A DNA stretch of 64,000 bases from Heterodera schachtii (GCA_023374025.1 SIJG01000054.1:541949-605948); one strand, 5' to 3'; positions 1 through 11,714 are shown, counted from the stretch's first letter. Notes: generated by a model from the sequence alone, not told the origin. A program made the numbers and translations.

Positions 1-1206
1 AGGAAAATACCTTGGTATTAAGATTTTATGCCTACAAAATTTAAGAATTATTCGACGATGTACAATTTTTTTTTACAAAAACCAGCATCTTTTTAAAACT
101 TGAAAATTTCACGGAAAATTTTTCCGAATATTCAAGTTTATTGAACACGGAAATGTTTATAAAAAATTTTTTGGATGTATGAAATCTTTTGAAATTTTCG
201 TGGCAAAATACCCTTATACCAAGGTATTTTCTTGCAAAGTTTTCAAGTCATTCTGACAACTACAGAACGAACAGAAAAACCAGCATTTTTAAATTCCGTA
301 AAACCTATTTGCCTTTTTTTGCGATCTCTATTTATTAGTTTGAATTGTTTAGAATGAATTTCATTTTTTTGTATCGAACTTACATTTTTAAATGTGCTGT
401 CGCCAGGCGCTGGAGAGTTTCATGAACGATGAATTTTATGAAATAGATTCAACGCAAAAACTCGTTGAATTAATTTTATCAAAATCATTAAGAAATTACG
501 ATTAAGCTTAATGAATATTTAAATGAAAAATGATCTTGAGTTATAAATTTTATTTACCTTTACAGAGGGTAAAAATTCGTTTATTTTTCTGTACTAGAAA
601 TATTATTAGAGCGTAGAATTATATAAGAAATGCATATTGCGTTGATACTTAATTTACAACATTTTGGATTATTCTTTTTTATAAATTGCATAACTTTAGA
701 TTCAAACTTCTTTTTTCTCATCCAAACTTTCAAGTTGAGTAAACAATCTTTTTTATTAAAAGAGAAAAATTATTTGAAATCTATTTCTTCCAATCGCTTT
801 AACGCAAAATATTTGGAAGAAACATTGGGTAATTATAAATTATAAAAATAAATTAATTGATTATGGAAAAATCATGTGAGAATATGTTGTTGCATTTGTT
901 TGTTAAATAGAAAAGTTTTGAGTTTTGAAAATTTGCATAGGATATTTAAAATTTAACTTTATCCTTTTCATTTTTATTTTTAATAAATCACATTAATGTT
1001 ACAATTTATTAATTTTGCTATTTAAATTTTTTTGCATTTTTTAATGAATATAATACTTAATTTTGTAAATTTGACATAAATTTATAAATTCAATGAATAT
1101 GTGTTTATCACATACTTTTATTATAGAATGTATATATTAATTTTTCTTGGTACATCGTAAAACAAGATATACCATAACATTCACTTTTTATTATTTATCA
1201 AAATTA
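1..1206. other. AT-rich spacer
   Basis: No gene recognised. The stretch is almost entirely A/T with short homopolymers. Around 10-60 and 200-240 lies an inverted pair sharing the phrase ACCTTGGTATTA / accaaggtatttt, so the window opens inside a small foldback repeat. Confidence 0.5.
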
Positions 1207-1310
1207 TTAATTATATATAAAATTTTGGGCAAAATTCATATTTGCCTGAGCCGCGTATAGCATGACTATTGGAATGTTATACTCCGGATTTGTGACAAAT
1301 TCTGGGGTGG
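1207..1310 (-). CDS. possible terminal exon, product unknown
   Basis: On the minus strand a TTTAATTTTAG acceptor at 1311-1313 is followed by 33 open codons and a TAA stop at 1207-1209. Base composition rises sharply to near 45 percent G+C inside the exon, while the flanks are about 15-20 percent. The peptide reads EFVTNPEYNIPIVMLYAAQ in its middle, which looks protein-like, but I do not recognise a family. A possible upstream donor lies near 1360, giving an intron of about 55 nt like those of the better-supported genes in this window. Seen: acceptor, open frame, composition. Inferred: that it is translated. It could be a relic of an older gene. Confidence 0.35.
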
Positions 1311-1862
1311 CTAAAATTAAAAAAAGATTTAAAACCTTAAATTAGTTGCAATGAATGGACTGGACTGTCTTCTTGTTCAATGTTCCGCTAGCATATTTAT
1401 AAACAAAATTTTTTTATTCATATATAATAGTTATTTAAATTTTTTAATTTTTTTTTTAACTTTAAATAATCCATTTAACAAACAAAAAAATAAAGAACCA
1501 TTATTTAGTAGCCTTATATAAGTACGATCTTTTTCTAGTCTTTGTTATATAATTGTAAAACTTTTATTTTTTAGGATATAAACTGTTAATTTTTTTATTC
1601 AACATTATTAATGTTATAGATGATGTTTATTAAAGATCTCCGTAATATTCTCAACATTTGTTCAAAACTTGAATGTATATGTCGGATTCCGTTCCATCAT
1701 CATGTTAAAAATGTATAGCTTTTTAAATAAATAAATTATTTTATTTGGTTTTCTTTGAAAATATTTGTGCATTCTCTTGTAATCTATTGGCATTGAAAGT
1801 TCATCGTACATTTGATGATTTTTTGTGATACATTAATTATTTTGTTGGGGTCTTTTACTTAC

Positions 1863-2012
1863 CCTTGACACTTACTAATCTTTGGAATAACTGATTCCTC
1901 GTGTATTTTTCTCGTTTCGCAGACACCGTCACTCCGGTATATCCCAGTTGAAATAACACGATAAAATTATACCAATTATATTTAAATTTTCTAATTCTTT
2001 TGAATTTTTGGT
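1863..2012 (-). CDS. possible internal exon, frame ambiguous
   Basis: A second island of higher G+C on the minus strand is open in more than one frame and ends in two overlapping good donors (GTAAGT after 1876 and after 1863). One frame reads LGYTGVTVSAKREKYTRNQL, another ends in SVIPKISKCQ. It lies upstream of the 1207-1310 exon on the same strand and may belong to the same gene. Family not recognised; no start codon assigned. Confidence 0.2.
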
Positions 2013-2758
2013 AGGTATATTTTTTGTTTTTGCGTATGAAAAATCTTTAAATAATTCTATTTCTTTTTCGATATTAATATATAAAACATTAAATTATTTT
2101 ATTATAATTTTAAAGTTTCCCAATTCGTAATTACTCAATATTCTTTCATCCTTTCAACACTACGTCCTTTTGGCACATTCATTTAAATTTTAAATAATTT
2201 TAAAAATTTATTATTTTTATTTTTTTAATTTTATCTTGCAAGCCATCGGCTGTTATATTTACAATTGCTGTGATAAGCAGTAATATACTCAATATTTTAT
2301 TTAAAATATATTTCAAAAATTTAACTTGTTGAATTATTATTGTTATCATTAATGTAATTATAAATATTTTACATGCTTAATGAGAGTTAGATTGGTGCTC
2401 TCTGATTATGCTAAGTAATTAAATATTTTAAAATAGTTTTTAAATTTAGCGAATAACCTTATTTTTGTAATTTTAATTTTATAAATTGTTTCTAAAAGAT
2501 AAAAATATTTTGACTGACTTATTTGTGAGCTCAGTTTGGTTGAATTTAAATAAATTTTGGGATATAACAAAAAAATACAATATTTATATTTGCAGGAAAA
2601 TTATTTTGAAGCTCAGTTTAAGATTTTTAATATAAATGGCTGTTTGAATAGTTTATGGCCATTTGTTGAGTTTTTAGCATAACTTTGGCACACATTGGGT
2701 ATTAATAATTTATATAGTTTTTTATATATAATATTTCGGGACTTTAGTCCATAAAAAA
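2013..2758. other. AT-rich spacer
   Basis: No supported gene. Small islands of higher G+C near 2145-2165 and 2240-2290 could be remnants of exons of the minus-strand gene suggested downstream, but no splice pattern could be completed. Confidence 0.4.
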
Positions 2759-2766
2759 GATTGCTT

Positions 2767-3621
2767 GGAAAAAGTGAAGAATACTGACGTCCTCGAATTT
2801 GTATATATATGATATATCAATCGACGTGTCTTGGTCTGTAATGAAAGAATCCGAAAGAATTTTTCTGCGGCAATCAATTCCTGAAGAGTTATAGACCCGG
2901 GACTGAAATGGCAAAATGGCTTTGGACTGAACCGTCCAAAGCCTTAAAACGCATAAAATTCAACAAAAATATTTAAATCGTTTCCTCTCTGCATGTAAAG
3001 ATGAATCCGAAAGAATTTTTAATCCAAAAGGAAATAGAGAAAGTTATGGGGTCCTCAAAAAATGACGCTGATCAAAAAGATTGTAAGGGGCTGAAGTGTA
3101 TAAACTAAAAGTGAATCGGTGAGTGTATTTTGGCCATAACACCGCACACTCGACTACGGCGGCCAGTAGGTGGGGCGAGACTACGGGCTACGGAAGAAGT
3201 CCGCGCGTGATCCGCAGGCGGTTGACTGATTGGCGGGGGCCCTTCGGGCCCCCGCAGTCAACCGCCTGTGGCGCTCGTCAGACTGCTTCCTCCGCCCTTC
3301 GTCTCGCCCCACTACTTGCTCCATCTTCGCATGCTCGCTAAGGCGGGCGCTGCGCGCCCTCAGAATGCAAAATGATGAAAATTCGTGCGTAAATTGAGAT
3401 TGAATCTTTTGATATTATTTTGCTGAATATTCATACGTTTTTACCTAGTGACGGGTTCAGTCCCATAGCCATTTGGTCACTTCAGTCCCGGGTCTGTAAC
3501 TCTTCAGGAATTGGTTGCCGCACAAAAATTCTTTCGGATTCTTTCATTACACACCGAGAGCTATCGAATGATATATTATATGTTTACAAATTCGAGGACG
3601 TCAGTATTCTTCACTTTTACC
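2767..3621. mobile_element. foldback DNA transposon 1 with GC-rich core (8-bp TSD GATTGCTT)
   Basis: The element starts GGAAAAAGTG and ends CACTTTTACC. It is bounded by the perfect 8-bp direct repeat GATTGCTT (2759-2766 and 3622-3629). About 160 bp of each end are inverted copies of the other (2767-2920 against 3470-3621), including the phrases GAAGAATACTGACGTCC and TCTTCAGGAATT. A GC-rich cassette sits between the arms at 3142-3339. No transposase is encoded, so it is non-autonomous. Termini of GG..CC with an 8-bp TSD are shared with the elements at 7109, 35723 and 37257. An 8-9-bp TSD with GG ends would suit Merlin-like transposons, but the superfamily is inference. Confidence 0.85.
3142..3339 (+). 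repeat. GC-rich rod-folding cassette, copy 1
   Basis: About 200 bp of roughly 65-70 percent G+C in an AT-rich genome. The centre is a perfect stem GCGGGGGCCC / GGGCCCCCGC closed by TTC (C-GAA-G on the other strand). Outside it GGCGGTTGACTG pairs with CAGTCAACCGCC, GGAAGAAGTC with GACTGCTTCC, and GTGGGGCGAGAC with GTCTCGCCCCAC. The whole cassette could therefore fold as one rod. Nearly the same sequence occurs at 7453-7655 (+), 21796-21999 (-) and 37761-37964 (-). An extra GC-rich tail (aaggcgggcgctgcgcgccct) follows only this copy. Function unknown. Confidence 0.9.
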
Positions 3622-3629
3622 GATTGCTT

Positions 3630-4620
3630 TTCGTTTAATTATTTTTTTGATATTTTGATGATCTATATAAATTTCATATTTCTTTTTTACAACTTAGACC
3701 ATAATATATAGAAGAACATTTTAAGTAATTTTATTTTATCATAGCTGTATCAATTTGTTTATGTTCCATGCTGATAAAATAATTTCTGTTACTTTGTTAT
3801 TATGTATATTAAGTCCCATTTACTCTCCATGATAAATATTTTTCTGTATTTTCAATATTACCAGATTAATTTGTTACAAATTTTAGATAGTCATTTCTTT
3901 TAAATTTTGATCGGGAACATAATTAATTAAATTAGGCTTGCATCATTTTATTTATTTTAATATTTAAATAAATTTACGAAAAAATAACGAATTATTGAGC
4001 AAATATTTAAGAAAAATGAAAGTGTATAGTGTAAAAAATAATTAACTTTTCATAACATATCAAAAAATATTCATTGGCTACAGCTGCAAAAAATTATTTT
4101 CGTTTGAATGCATTTTTATAATTCAATTAAAAAATCAAAAATTTTATCAAGAAAGAAATTTTTATAGTGGAAAATACTTGAATTTTTTTTTTGGCTAATC
4201 GCCGAAAAACGAAGTCGTTAAAAAAGCTTTTTTGCTAAGAATTTCTAAATTTTACAAAATGCAAAATATTACATAAAAATTAATAGAATCCCAAACATTG
4301 AATATTTTATTAGAAAAATTTTTTTTTAATTGAATAAAAATTAAGAACTGAAATGCGTTTTTGACCTCTTTTCTTCAATGCATACAATCAAAAGATTTAA
4401 CTTGTATAATTCACAGACCTAATTAATTGAAATTAAAATATTTATTAAAATTAAATGAAGAAAATTGATGTTAATTGCAAAAGAAGAAAACGAAAATGGA
4501 ATTAGGGGAGAAGGAGTGGCATTTGATGGAGAAATGCTAATAATGTGTTGGGGAAAATGCCAATGATGCGAAGAAAGGCAAGGCAAATGATGCGATGGGA
4601 CCGCGTCGTTTTGTGTCGAT
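3630..4620. other. AT-rich spacer
   Basis: No gene recognised. Composition is near 80 percent A+T with poly-T tracts and no credible splice-bounded open frame. Confidence 0.5.
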
Positions 4621-4629
4621 TGGTTAAGA

Positions 4630-4765
4630 AGGAGCGAGAGAGTGAGAGTGTGAGAGAGAGTGACACAGAGAGACTAACTAGCGAAGAGAAAAAGAGTAAG
4701 AGAGAGAGACACCCAGAGAGACAACTGAGCGAAGAGAAAGGGAGAGGGAGATGCTTGCATAAAAA
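4630..4765 (+). repeat. GA-rich purine tract, imperfect tandem repeat
   Basis: A purine-rich stretch of gagaga blocks containing two related units (agcgaagagaaa followed by gagagagacaccc). The long open frames read across it on both strands are low-complexity Ser/Leu or Arg/Glu strings and are not treated as genes. Confidence 0.7.
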
Positions 4766-4785
4766 TCTGACCCTTGCAAGCAATT

Positions 4786-4852
4786 TTTAGAACCCCCCCC
4801 CCCCCTTTTGGGGGCGGGCGGTTAAAAATAGAGCCCCACGGGCTCTATTATA
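4786..4852 (+). repeat. relic of pogo-like terminal repeat plus hairpin
   Basis: The block TTTAGAACCCCC, a C-run, then TTTTGGGGGCGGGCGGTTAAAAATAG resembles the subterminal block of the transposons at 47154 and 52859 (AGAACCCCCCTTTCGGGGG then GGTTGAAAAATAG). It is followed by the 9-bp stem ATAGAGCCC / GGGCTCTAT with a 3-nt loop. It directly abuts the element at 4858. Confidence 0.5.
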
Positions 4853-5137
4853 GGAAATACCGTATTTTCTCTAATTAAGGCCGTGTCTCTATTAAAGGCC
4901 CTGTCTCTAATTATGTCCCCCTTTCTGAGGATGTTGAAAAATAATCGCCCCGTCTCTATTTATCCCCCCGGGGGATAAATGGAATTATTTTTTTGAAATC
5001 TTATTTTTAATAAAATTAATTTTAATTAATTCTAAATTGAAATTCATTTAAATGTTTAATAAACATGAAAATATATAGAAAAATCATCTTACTTTACTCA
5101 AGTCCGAACCTAACCCACCCCGGTGCTATGTCGTTAT

Positions 5138-5194
5138 TAGAGCTGGGTATTTTGAAAAAATCCAGGCCTGGATCCAGGTCCAGGCCGAGCTCTA
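5138..5194. mobile_element. 57-bp hAT-like micro-element (TSD GTCGTTAT)
   Basis: A 57-bp insert starts TAGAGCTGGG and ends CCGAGCTCTA. Perfect 8-bp direct repeats GTCGTTAT flank it (5130-5137 and 5195-5202). Its interior is a run of CCAGGCCTGGATCC-type palindromes. The termini and 8-bp TSD fit the hAT superfamily. It is nested inside the foldback element at 4858-6769, so it inserted later. Confidence 0.75.
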
Positions 5195-5539
5195 GTCGTT
5201 ATTATCAAAAAGAGGGCAATCATTAATAATTGGTGTCCCGACGAAAAAAAAATGTTAAAAATTTGTCGGATATTTTTTCTAGGCTTAAAAAATGCGCTGA
5301 TCACGAATCTGAGCTCAGATTTTGAAATTCTTTGATTTTGAATGAGCTATTATATGGAGAAGTCAAGTTTTCAATTTTTTACGATTTTTTGAAAATTATT
5401 ATTAATCCCTAGGGGTCTTATGAGACGGGCGTCTGGGGTTCGATTCCGCTTGGCTGCGGTTTATTTTTTTAGGTACTTGTAAGTTTACACCCCATAAAAA
5501 TTTTCTGAAATTGTTTTCGGTTCATTTCTTAGGAGTAGT

Positions 5540-6200
5540 GAAAGACAAAACAACTTTTTCTTATGAAAAATATTGTTTCATCGGAAAACAACATTTAAGT
5601 TGTTATTTAATTATTAACAATATTCATTTTGCCAACAACCTATAAAACAACGCTGTTTTTAAAATTTCGGTCCATTTTTGAAAATTTATTTCAGCGGGAA
5701 ATATCACTTGGGAGAGAGATAAGGCAAAATGAGAGAGTGCTGAACTTTCAGTACTGGTCAGACAAAACATTTTTGATGAAGAAGAACAAAGAAAAATTAA
5801 TTAAAAAGAGAGTGTTATGGGAAGAGATTTAAGACAGAGAGAGAATAGAAACATAATGAGAAAATCTGCGTCTATTACCAAAATAATCAGCGAAGAAGGG
5901 ACGTGAACTTTCTTCCCAATGCAGTCTCTATTGGGATTATTTTCTCTACCCTCCTTCATCAAAAATGTTTTGTCTGACCAGTACTGAAAGTTCGGCACTC
6001 TCTCATTTTGCCTTATCTCTCTCCCAAGTGATATTTCCCGCTGAAATAAATTTTCAAAAATGGACCGAAATTTTAAAAATAAGTTGTTTTATACGTTGTT
6101 GGCAAAATGAATATTGTTAATAATTAAATAACAACTTAAATGTTGTTCTCCGATGAAACAATATTTTTCTTAACAAAAAGTTGTTTTGTCTTTCTCTACT
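5540..6200. repeat. long inverted repeat, about 240-bp arms
   Basis: The sequence at 5540-5781 (phrases GGGAAATATCACTTGGGAGA, TTTCAGTACTGGTCAGACAA) recurs as its reverse complement at 5957-6200, separated by about 175 bp. The arms form the inner part of the transposon at 4858-6769. The 60-70-aa open frames over the arms are by-products of the palindrome. Confidence 0.85.
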
Positions 6201-7108
6201 TAGGAGTGTATTTTCCCGATTTTTTTTTTTGGCATTTTTAGTGGCGTTAAAAAACGCCAAAAAAGGCACCAAAACGGCAAAATGCCCAAAATTGCTAAAC
6301 TTAAAAAAAAATAATTTAAAACCGAAAAAAATCAAGTAATTGACAAAAAATATTAATAAAAATCAATGTTTTTCAAAATTTTAGTTCAGATTCGTGATCA
6401 ACTCATTTTTAAACCTAGAAAAATACCCGACAAATTTTTAACATTTTTTTTGTGAAGACACCAATTCTTAATGATTGACAAAAAGGGCGCTAAAAATATG
6501 CATACCTTTAAAAATCATAAAAAAAAACTTTTTTGCTTTTATTTTGAAGAAAGGAGCTCAAAAAAGCATTTCTGCATTGAAATTTTCGATTCTGAAGTCA
6601 CAATGCGTCACTAAAAATCATACTTTAACGCTTCTCACCAAAATAATTAAAAATTTTTTGAAAAATAATCGCCCCGTCTCCATTAAAGGCCCTGTCTCCA
6701 ATTATGTCGCCCTTTCTGAAGAGGTTGATAAATAATCCCCCCGGGGCCTTAATTAGAGAAAATACGGTACGCTAGATTTTTTCTAATTTATAAGAAATTG
6801 ATGGATTTTAAAGTTACAAAAAAATATTTTTTGTCTATTTTCTGTGTTGGTTTTTGTGTTGAGTTATAAGCGGGACGATCCAATATGTAAATACAATAAA
6901 TTTCAAACTGTTTGAATGTTTCACGGTATCTTTGGCACAACAAATACCAAATTTCAAAAACAATTTTTATAATTGACTTTATAAAATTCCAGTAAAGCAG
7001 TGCAATGACCTCTTAAATACACTTACCGAACCTTCTAAACGGTGCTGATCCCCATTAAAAGGGCGTTATGAAAAAAAATTATCAACTGAAATTTTCAACA
7101 AAAAACTT

Positions 7109-8306
7109 GGTACTTTTCGGTTTTGTGACCCCCCCTGAAATTTTCAAATAAAGACTCATTTCTAGGGTAATTTGGGGCGCTGATCACGAATATGACATTT
7201 ATTTTTCAAAATTCCGAATCCCGAACCCGAATTCGAACAAAAATTGTAAATTCATAAATTACAAGGAAAACATATATCTAGGGGTTTTCGAGGTCGCTGA
7301 AAACGGTTATGACATCCATTTGACCAAATTCGAAACCCGGACTCTAACAAAAAAAAAGAAATTTTTATTCTGACAAAATTCAAATATGCAACAAAAACGA
7401 CCCAAAGAACGTCAAATATAAAATTTTGAATTTAGCTTATTGCGCTAAAAAACCGCCGCACACTCGACTACGGCGGCCAGTAGGTGGGGCGAGACTACGG
7501 GCTACGGAAGAAGTCCGCGCGTGATCCGCAGGAGGTTGACTGATTGGCGGGGGCCCTTCGGGCCACCGCAGTCAACCGCCTGTGGCGCTCGTCAGACTGC
7601 TTCCTCCGCCCTCCGTCTCGCCCCACTACTTGCTCCGTCTTCGCATGCTCCCTTTTGCGAAATTTGGCTTTAAAATTGTTATTTCCCGTTTATTATTTTT
7701 CGTTACTGAAGTGTCAATTTTGACTTGCACTCAATTGTCCCAGTGCTCAGATGGTGTCGGTTCGAATTTATACCTTGTTTTTTAGACTTAGATCATCAAG
7801 AGCTTTCGAATGATACCAAATTTGTGTGATTTTGACCGTTTTAAAAGCTTAGCTGCCTCCCCTTTCACTCAAATTTCCGAATTTTAAACCGGTTCAAAAA
7901 CCGGTTTAAACGCTTTTGCCGCCAGTTTTTTTGACGGTTTAGGCGTTTTCAGCACCTAAGAAAACCTATAAAAGTGTTTTTATGCAATTTTGAGTCTGAG
8001 ACCTATGATGGATATTTTTACCTTTTAAATTTGTCGTAAATTAACTTCTCGGTTTTTTGGTTCGAGTCAAGGTTCGGGTTTCGAATTTGGTTAAAATGGA
8101 TGTCATAATCGTTTTCAGCGACCTCGAGAATCCCTAGATATATGTTTTTCTTGTAATTTATGAATTTAGAATTTTTGTTTGAATTCGGGTTCGGGATTCG
8201 GAATTTTGAAAAATAAAGGTCATATTCGTGATCAGCGCCCCAAATTACCCTAGAAAAGACTTTTTATTTGAAAATTTCAGGGGGGGTCACAAAACCGAAA
8301 AGAACC
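7109..8306. mobile_element. foldback DNA transposon 2 with GC-rich core (TSD AAAAACTT)
   Basis: Starts GGTACTTTTCGGTTTTGTGA and ends with its inverse (ccgaaaagaacc), bounded by perfect AAAAACTT (7101-7108, 8307-8314). Arms of about 230-260 bp (7109-7345, 8045-8306) contain the phrases GCGCTGATCACGAATATGA and CGAACCCGAATTCGAAC. The GC-rich cassette is at 7453-7655. The element at 37257-38326 has the same arms. No coding capacity. The right inner half (cagtgctcagatggtgtcgg, then gagctttcgaatgatacc) also matches the element at 21053-22719 in reverse orientation. Confidence 0.9.
7453..7655 (+). repeat. GC-rich rod-folding cassette, copy 2
   Basis: Same orientation as copy 1. It differs from copy 1 at a few bases, for example GCAGGAGG for GCAGGCGG and GGGCCACCGC for GGGCCCCCGC; both changes disrupt stem pairs of the rod. 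It is joined on the left by TTGCGCTAAAAAACCG, a junction also seen in copies 3 and 4. Confidence 0.9.
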
Positions 8307-8314
8307 AAAAACTT

Positions 8315-9057
8315 CACATAACTTTGCTCAAACTCACTGAAATTATTTGCAATTTTGGTCTACTAATAGAGAACTCTTAGGGCTACGAATCATATAAAGA
8401 ATTAAAATTTTAGTTTTGTTGAAAATTTCATTTGATGGTTTTTTATAACGGCATAACACCTTCCAAACCGTGAATCTTTAATCACCTCTTACTGCGCTAC
8501 GGGCGTCTTTTTAGATGTTCTCCCGTCCTAGCGGATTTTGAAATTACAAAATTGCTACAAAATCAGAGCCAAAAAGCTAGCAACTTTTGAATCCGAAATG
8601 AAATTCACTCATTATCTCCCCGATTTTGTTCACAAATTCGACAAATTGATAATGAAAAGTGGCTAATTTCCGATCACTCCCTCAAATCGCATAAAAGGCA
8701 TCTTTTTCATAAGCGCGGCTCAATTCTGCATTTGTACGGAATGGGATGGACAGAAAAGGCCTTTTCCTTTTCCGAAGACGGCGGATTCAGAGGGTCAACG
8801 AGCAAAACCTTAAACGTTTCGTGATCAAAATATGATTGTTTCCGATTGTCAACACCAGCTTGGTATTTTCAATGATATTGAGTTGGCAAAATTTTCAAAA
8901 AAATGTAAAATTCAAAAAATGGGATTGAAAATTTTCGAGATCAAAGGGCTTCCGAGCCGACAATGTGAACAGGCGCGAAGCCCCCCTTTTGCCAAGTCCG
9001 AACGGGATCAGCTCCTCAAATCGCTGCAACTTGGTCCAAGTCTTCCTAGTTTTGAAG
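8315..9057. other. repeat-derived spacer
   Basis: No gene recognised. Phrases such as CATAACTTTGC and agggctacgaatcatat resemble those inside the foldback elements, so this is probably older transposon sequence. A short GC-rich island at 8940-9050 (ggcgcgaagccccc) has no supported coding frame. Confidence 0.4.
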
Positions 9058-9410
9058 GGTGCTTGTCGTTTCGTAAAAACTGCAAATTTTACAGATTTTT
9101 TGTGAAAAATCTGTCATAACTTTTCTTAAACACACCTCATACGATAGCTCAAAGATTACTTTATTAGCATGAATAATTTCAGAAAATTTCATTGCGTTTT
9201 CAGAAAGTTCTGCCCAAAAATGTAAAAAATAAACACAACTTTTTGAAAACTCAGCGAAATTTATAAAATTTTTGTGCAAATAGAGAAAGCCAAAAGCTAT
9301 TGATTAGAATATCAAGATTATTTAATTTGGTTGTATTTAAGCAATTATAACGCTTTTTTCTCGAATCTGTAAAATTGGCAATTTTACGAAACGACACAGC
9401 ACGGGTGAAA
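9058..9410. repeat. small foldback repeat
   Basis: TGCTTGTCGTTTCGTAAAA with GCAAATTTTACAGA at 9058-9100 is mirrored by TCTGTAAAATTGGC and TTTTACGAAACGACACAGCA at 9366-9405. The interior carries the recurrent phrase cataacttttctt. No TSD was identified. Confidence 0.6.
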
Positions 9411-11010
9411 AGTGATCAAAGATTGATATTCGAGTCAAATGGTTGAGCTCGAGACCGAGAATTGGTCTCGGCTTGGTCCAAATCTTGTTAGTATAGAGAA
9501 GGAAAGCTTAGACAAGGAAAAGCTTCCCATTTTGCTCAATCATACACAGAACTTGGAATCGAATTGACAATTGCTTCATAGACCCTAAATGTAACTAATC
9601 ATTTTTTGAAAAAGTAGAATATCTGACTTCTGAACCCCAAAGATGTCGGAATTCCATTGCCGACGTTGTCTACTGCAACGGCACAACTCAATTTGGGACA
9701 AATTTAACAATTTTGCCGTATTTTTGTGGCCCGCACTCTCGGTAAATTACATTTTCATTTATACTGCCGAAGCAAATCATAATTTTAATTATTTTCACCT
9801 TTTAATTTAACTCCAATTTTGTTATTTTTGTTTTTGTTTGTTAATTGTCTTTTTCACTTATTTTAGTCAAGAAAAAAATTCACTTTGTCCTGTCCTGCGT
9901 TCAAAATTGTCCGCCAAAAGGTCCGTTCGGGTCAATCAGCAATAATTTTTTCTTATTTCCAATATTCTTAAAATCTATGATTTTTAAATACGTTTAAGTT
10001 CCTAATTTGGTAATTTTTATTCAAGTTTAATGTTTAAGGTGAATATACATAGAAATCTTATAAACTTTTTAATTTCTTAATACATAATTTTTTAGTTTAA
10101 GTTAATTAGCTTTATACTGATTATATATTTATTTAAAAAATTATTTGTCTATAACCAAAAATTTACCAAATTAAATTTATTTCATCTTAATTTAATAGAA
10201 TTAGATAATTTTATTTTATGTTAACAGTTCATTTCTATTACAGGAATAATATTCGTTATCCTTTTTTATTTATTTTGGTATATGTATCTTTACTCCTTAT
10301 GTAAATTTTTTTTTATTATTCATTCTATTTTTATAATTTTTGAGTTTTGAACGATCAACTATAATCAATTATTATTTCTTGTCCATAACATTCGTGTTGC
10401 TGGTTGCGTATTCGTCACTTCGCTTTTTGTTATAATTTATATACATTCAATAAATTTATTATTATTAATGAGGAAATTTGATTCAAAATTAGGCGTGATT
10501 ACATGCCTATTTGTTGATGAATTGTTTATCTTTTATTTGAATCATTAAAATAGAATTTGATTTTATTTAATATGAATAATCCATTTTCTATTACAAGAGT
10601 AATGTTCGTTCAATATTTAAATTTACTTATTAATTAATTGATAATATTTTGGAAATAAATAAGATTAAATGTCTTGTCTGCAGAAAGTTATGAATTTATT
10701 TGTCCTTTTTATTCAGATTTAATTGTGCTGTTGAAATTAGTGATAAATCTATAAACATTCATAAATTCATATTCTTCTTTATTTAAATAAAATTTTCATA
10801 TTTTAGAAAATGAAGAGTAATGCAAATGATTAATAAATTAAGTATTAACTGAGAATTAATATTTTTTCTTTTCTCGCTGACAAATGCACTGATTATTTTT
10901 ATCCGTATTAAATGCTTATGTTAAGTAATTAATTTCTTTTTTTCAGCTTTCAGTTGCACGATTTAAGTTTGGCTACTTATACTGAATCATATTTTATCTT
11001 TTTTGAGCAG
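9411..11010. other. AT-rich spacer with a few GC islands
   Basis: No complete gene seen. Islands of higher G+C at 9640-9730, 9890-9945 and 10380-10430 could be single exons. An acceptor TTTTTTTCAG near 10937-10946 precedes an open frame that leads into the exon at 11011. Confidence 0.35.
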
Positions 11011-11533
11011 GGGACCGGAAAATGAAACAGGTAAAGGCGCATATGAATTTCATGGATTCCAATGGGAAATAGTCGTATGATTTTTAATTATCTTAAGTAT
11101 CTAATGTAATAATTGGAATTTTTTATCAGTCAGATTTATTTACATTAATATTCTATTAATTTTTTATATTAATCATATAATTTTTTGCGGTTAATTTTTG
11201 TAAATTTTTGTAATTTTATAGCATTATTATTTTTTTCTGCCTGAAATTAAAATTTTTTTATTAATGTTCACAAATTTAATATTAATCTCTCTTTAACCCA
11301 GGCAGGCGTTGGACACTCACCAATTACCCAAACGCATGGTTCACTGTAAAGATTTTGAAAATATGTATGTTTGCTTTTCGCATTATTATTCTAGTAATTT
11401 TTAATTAAAAAAATAATGGGATTTGTTTTTTCTATTTATTTATTATTTGAAATTTTATTCCAGCAGCGACGGAAGGATAAAATTAATCCGACCTTTTTTA
11501 TTTGCTTGGAACAATAGGGCTATAAATCAATGA
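11011..11533 (+). CDS. possible gene end, three exons, product unknown
   Basis: Three islands can be joined in one frame: 11011-11074 (acceptor TTTGAGCAG, donor GTATGA), 11306-11364 (acceptor CCCAGGCAG, donor GTATGT) and 11464-11533 (acceptor TTTTATTCCAG, stop TGA at 11531-11533). The joined reading includes GKGAYEFHGFQWEIV, then THQLPKRMVHCKDFEN, then SDGRIKLIRPFLFAWN. Frame agreement across two introns with canonical GT-AG sites and raised G+C are the evidence. Introns are 231 and 99 nt, longer than elsewhere in the window. I do not recognise the family and see no start; upstream exons are probably missing from my model. Confidence 0.35.
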
Positions 11534-11714
11534 TGCACTAAAAATCAAACAAAATGCCCTAAATATGCCATAAAAACTGAAAAATGGCTTTTAACCTCAA
11601 AAAACGCCTAAAATTGTGTAAAAATACAAAATTCACACCAAAACAATGGCTAAGGAGCATTTTTTGGACAATTGCAAAAAATTTATGCTAAAATAAAAGT
11701 TAACATTTTTGTCC

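Larger units (their letters stand above)
4858..6769. mobile_element. TA-flanked foldback DNA transposon, pogo-like termini
   Basis: The ends are perfect 25-bp inverted repeats beginning TACCGTATTTTCTCTAATTA; the outer TA may be the target duplication. Subterminal blocks (gtctctaattatgtccccc, gttgaaaaataatcgccccg at the left; a similar gataaataatcccccc at the right) parallel those of the POGK/pogo-type element at 47154, which starts TACCGTACTTACTGAATTAG. Most of the left half is repeated inverted in the right half, for example 5225-5310 against 6385-6470 and 5540-5781 against 5957-6200. No transposase remains. Assignment to Tc1/mariner-pogo is by similarity of ends to the coding element and by the TA border. 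Confidence 0.8.

Noticed and set aside
5425..5465. tRNA-like GGTTCGATTCC (B-box-like) sequence
   Set aside because: No acceptor stem, D-arm or anticodon arm can be folded around it; the T-stem does not pair well.
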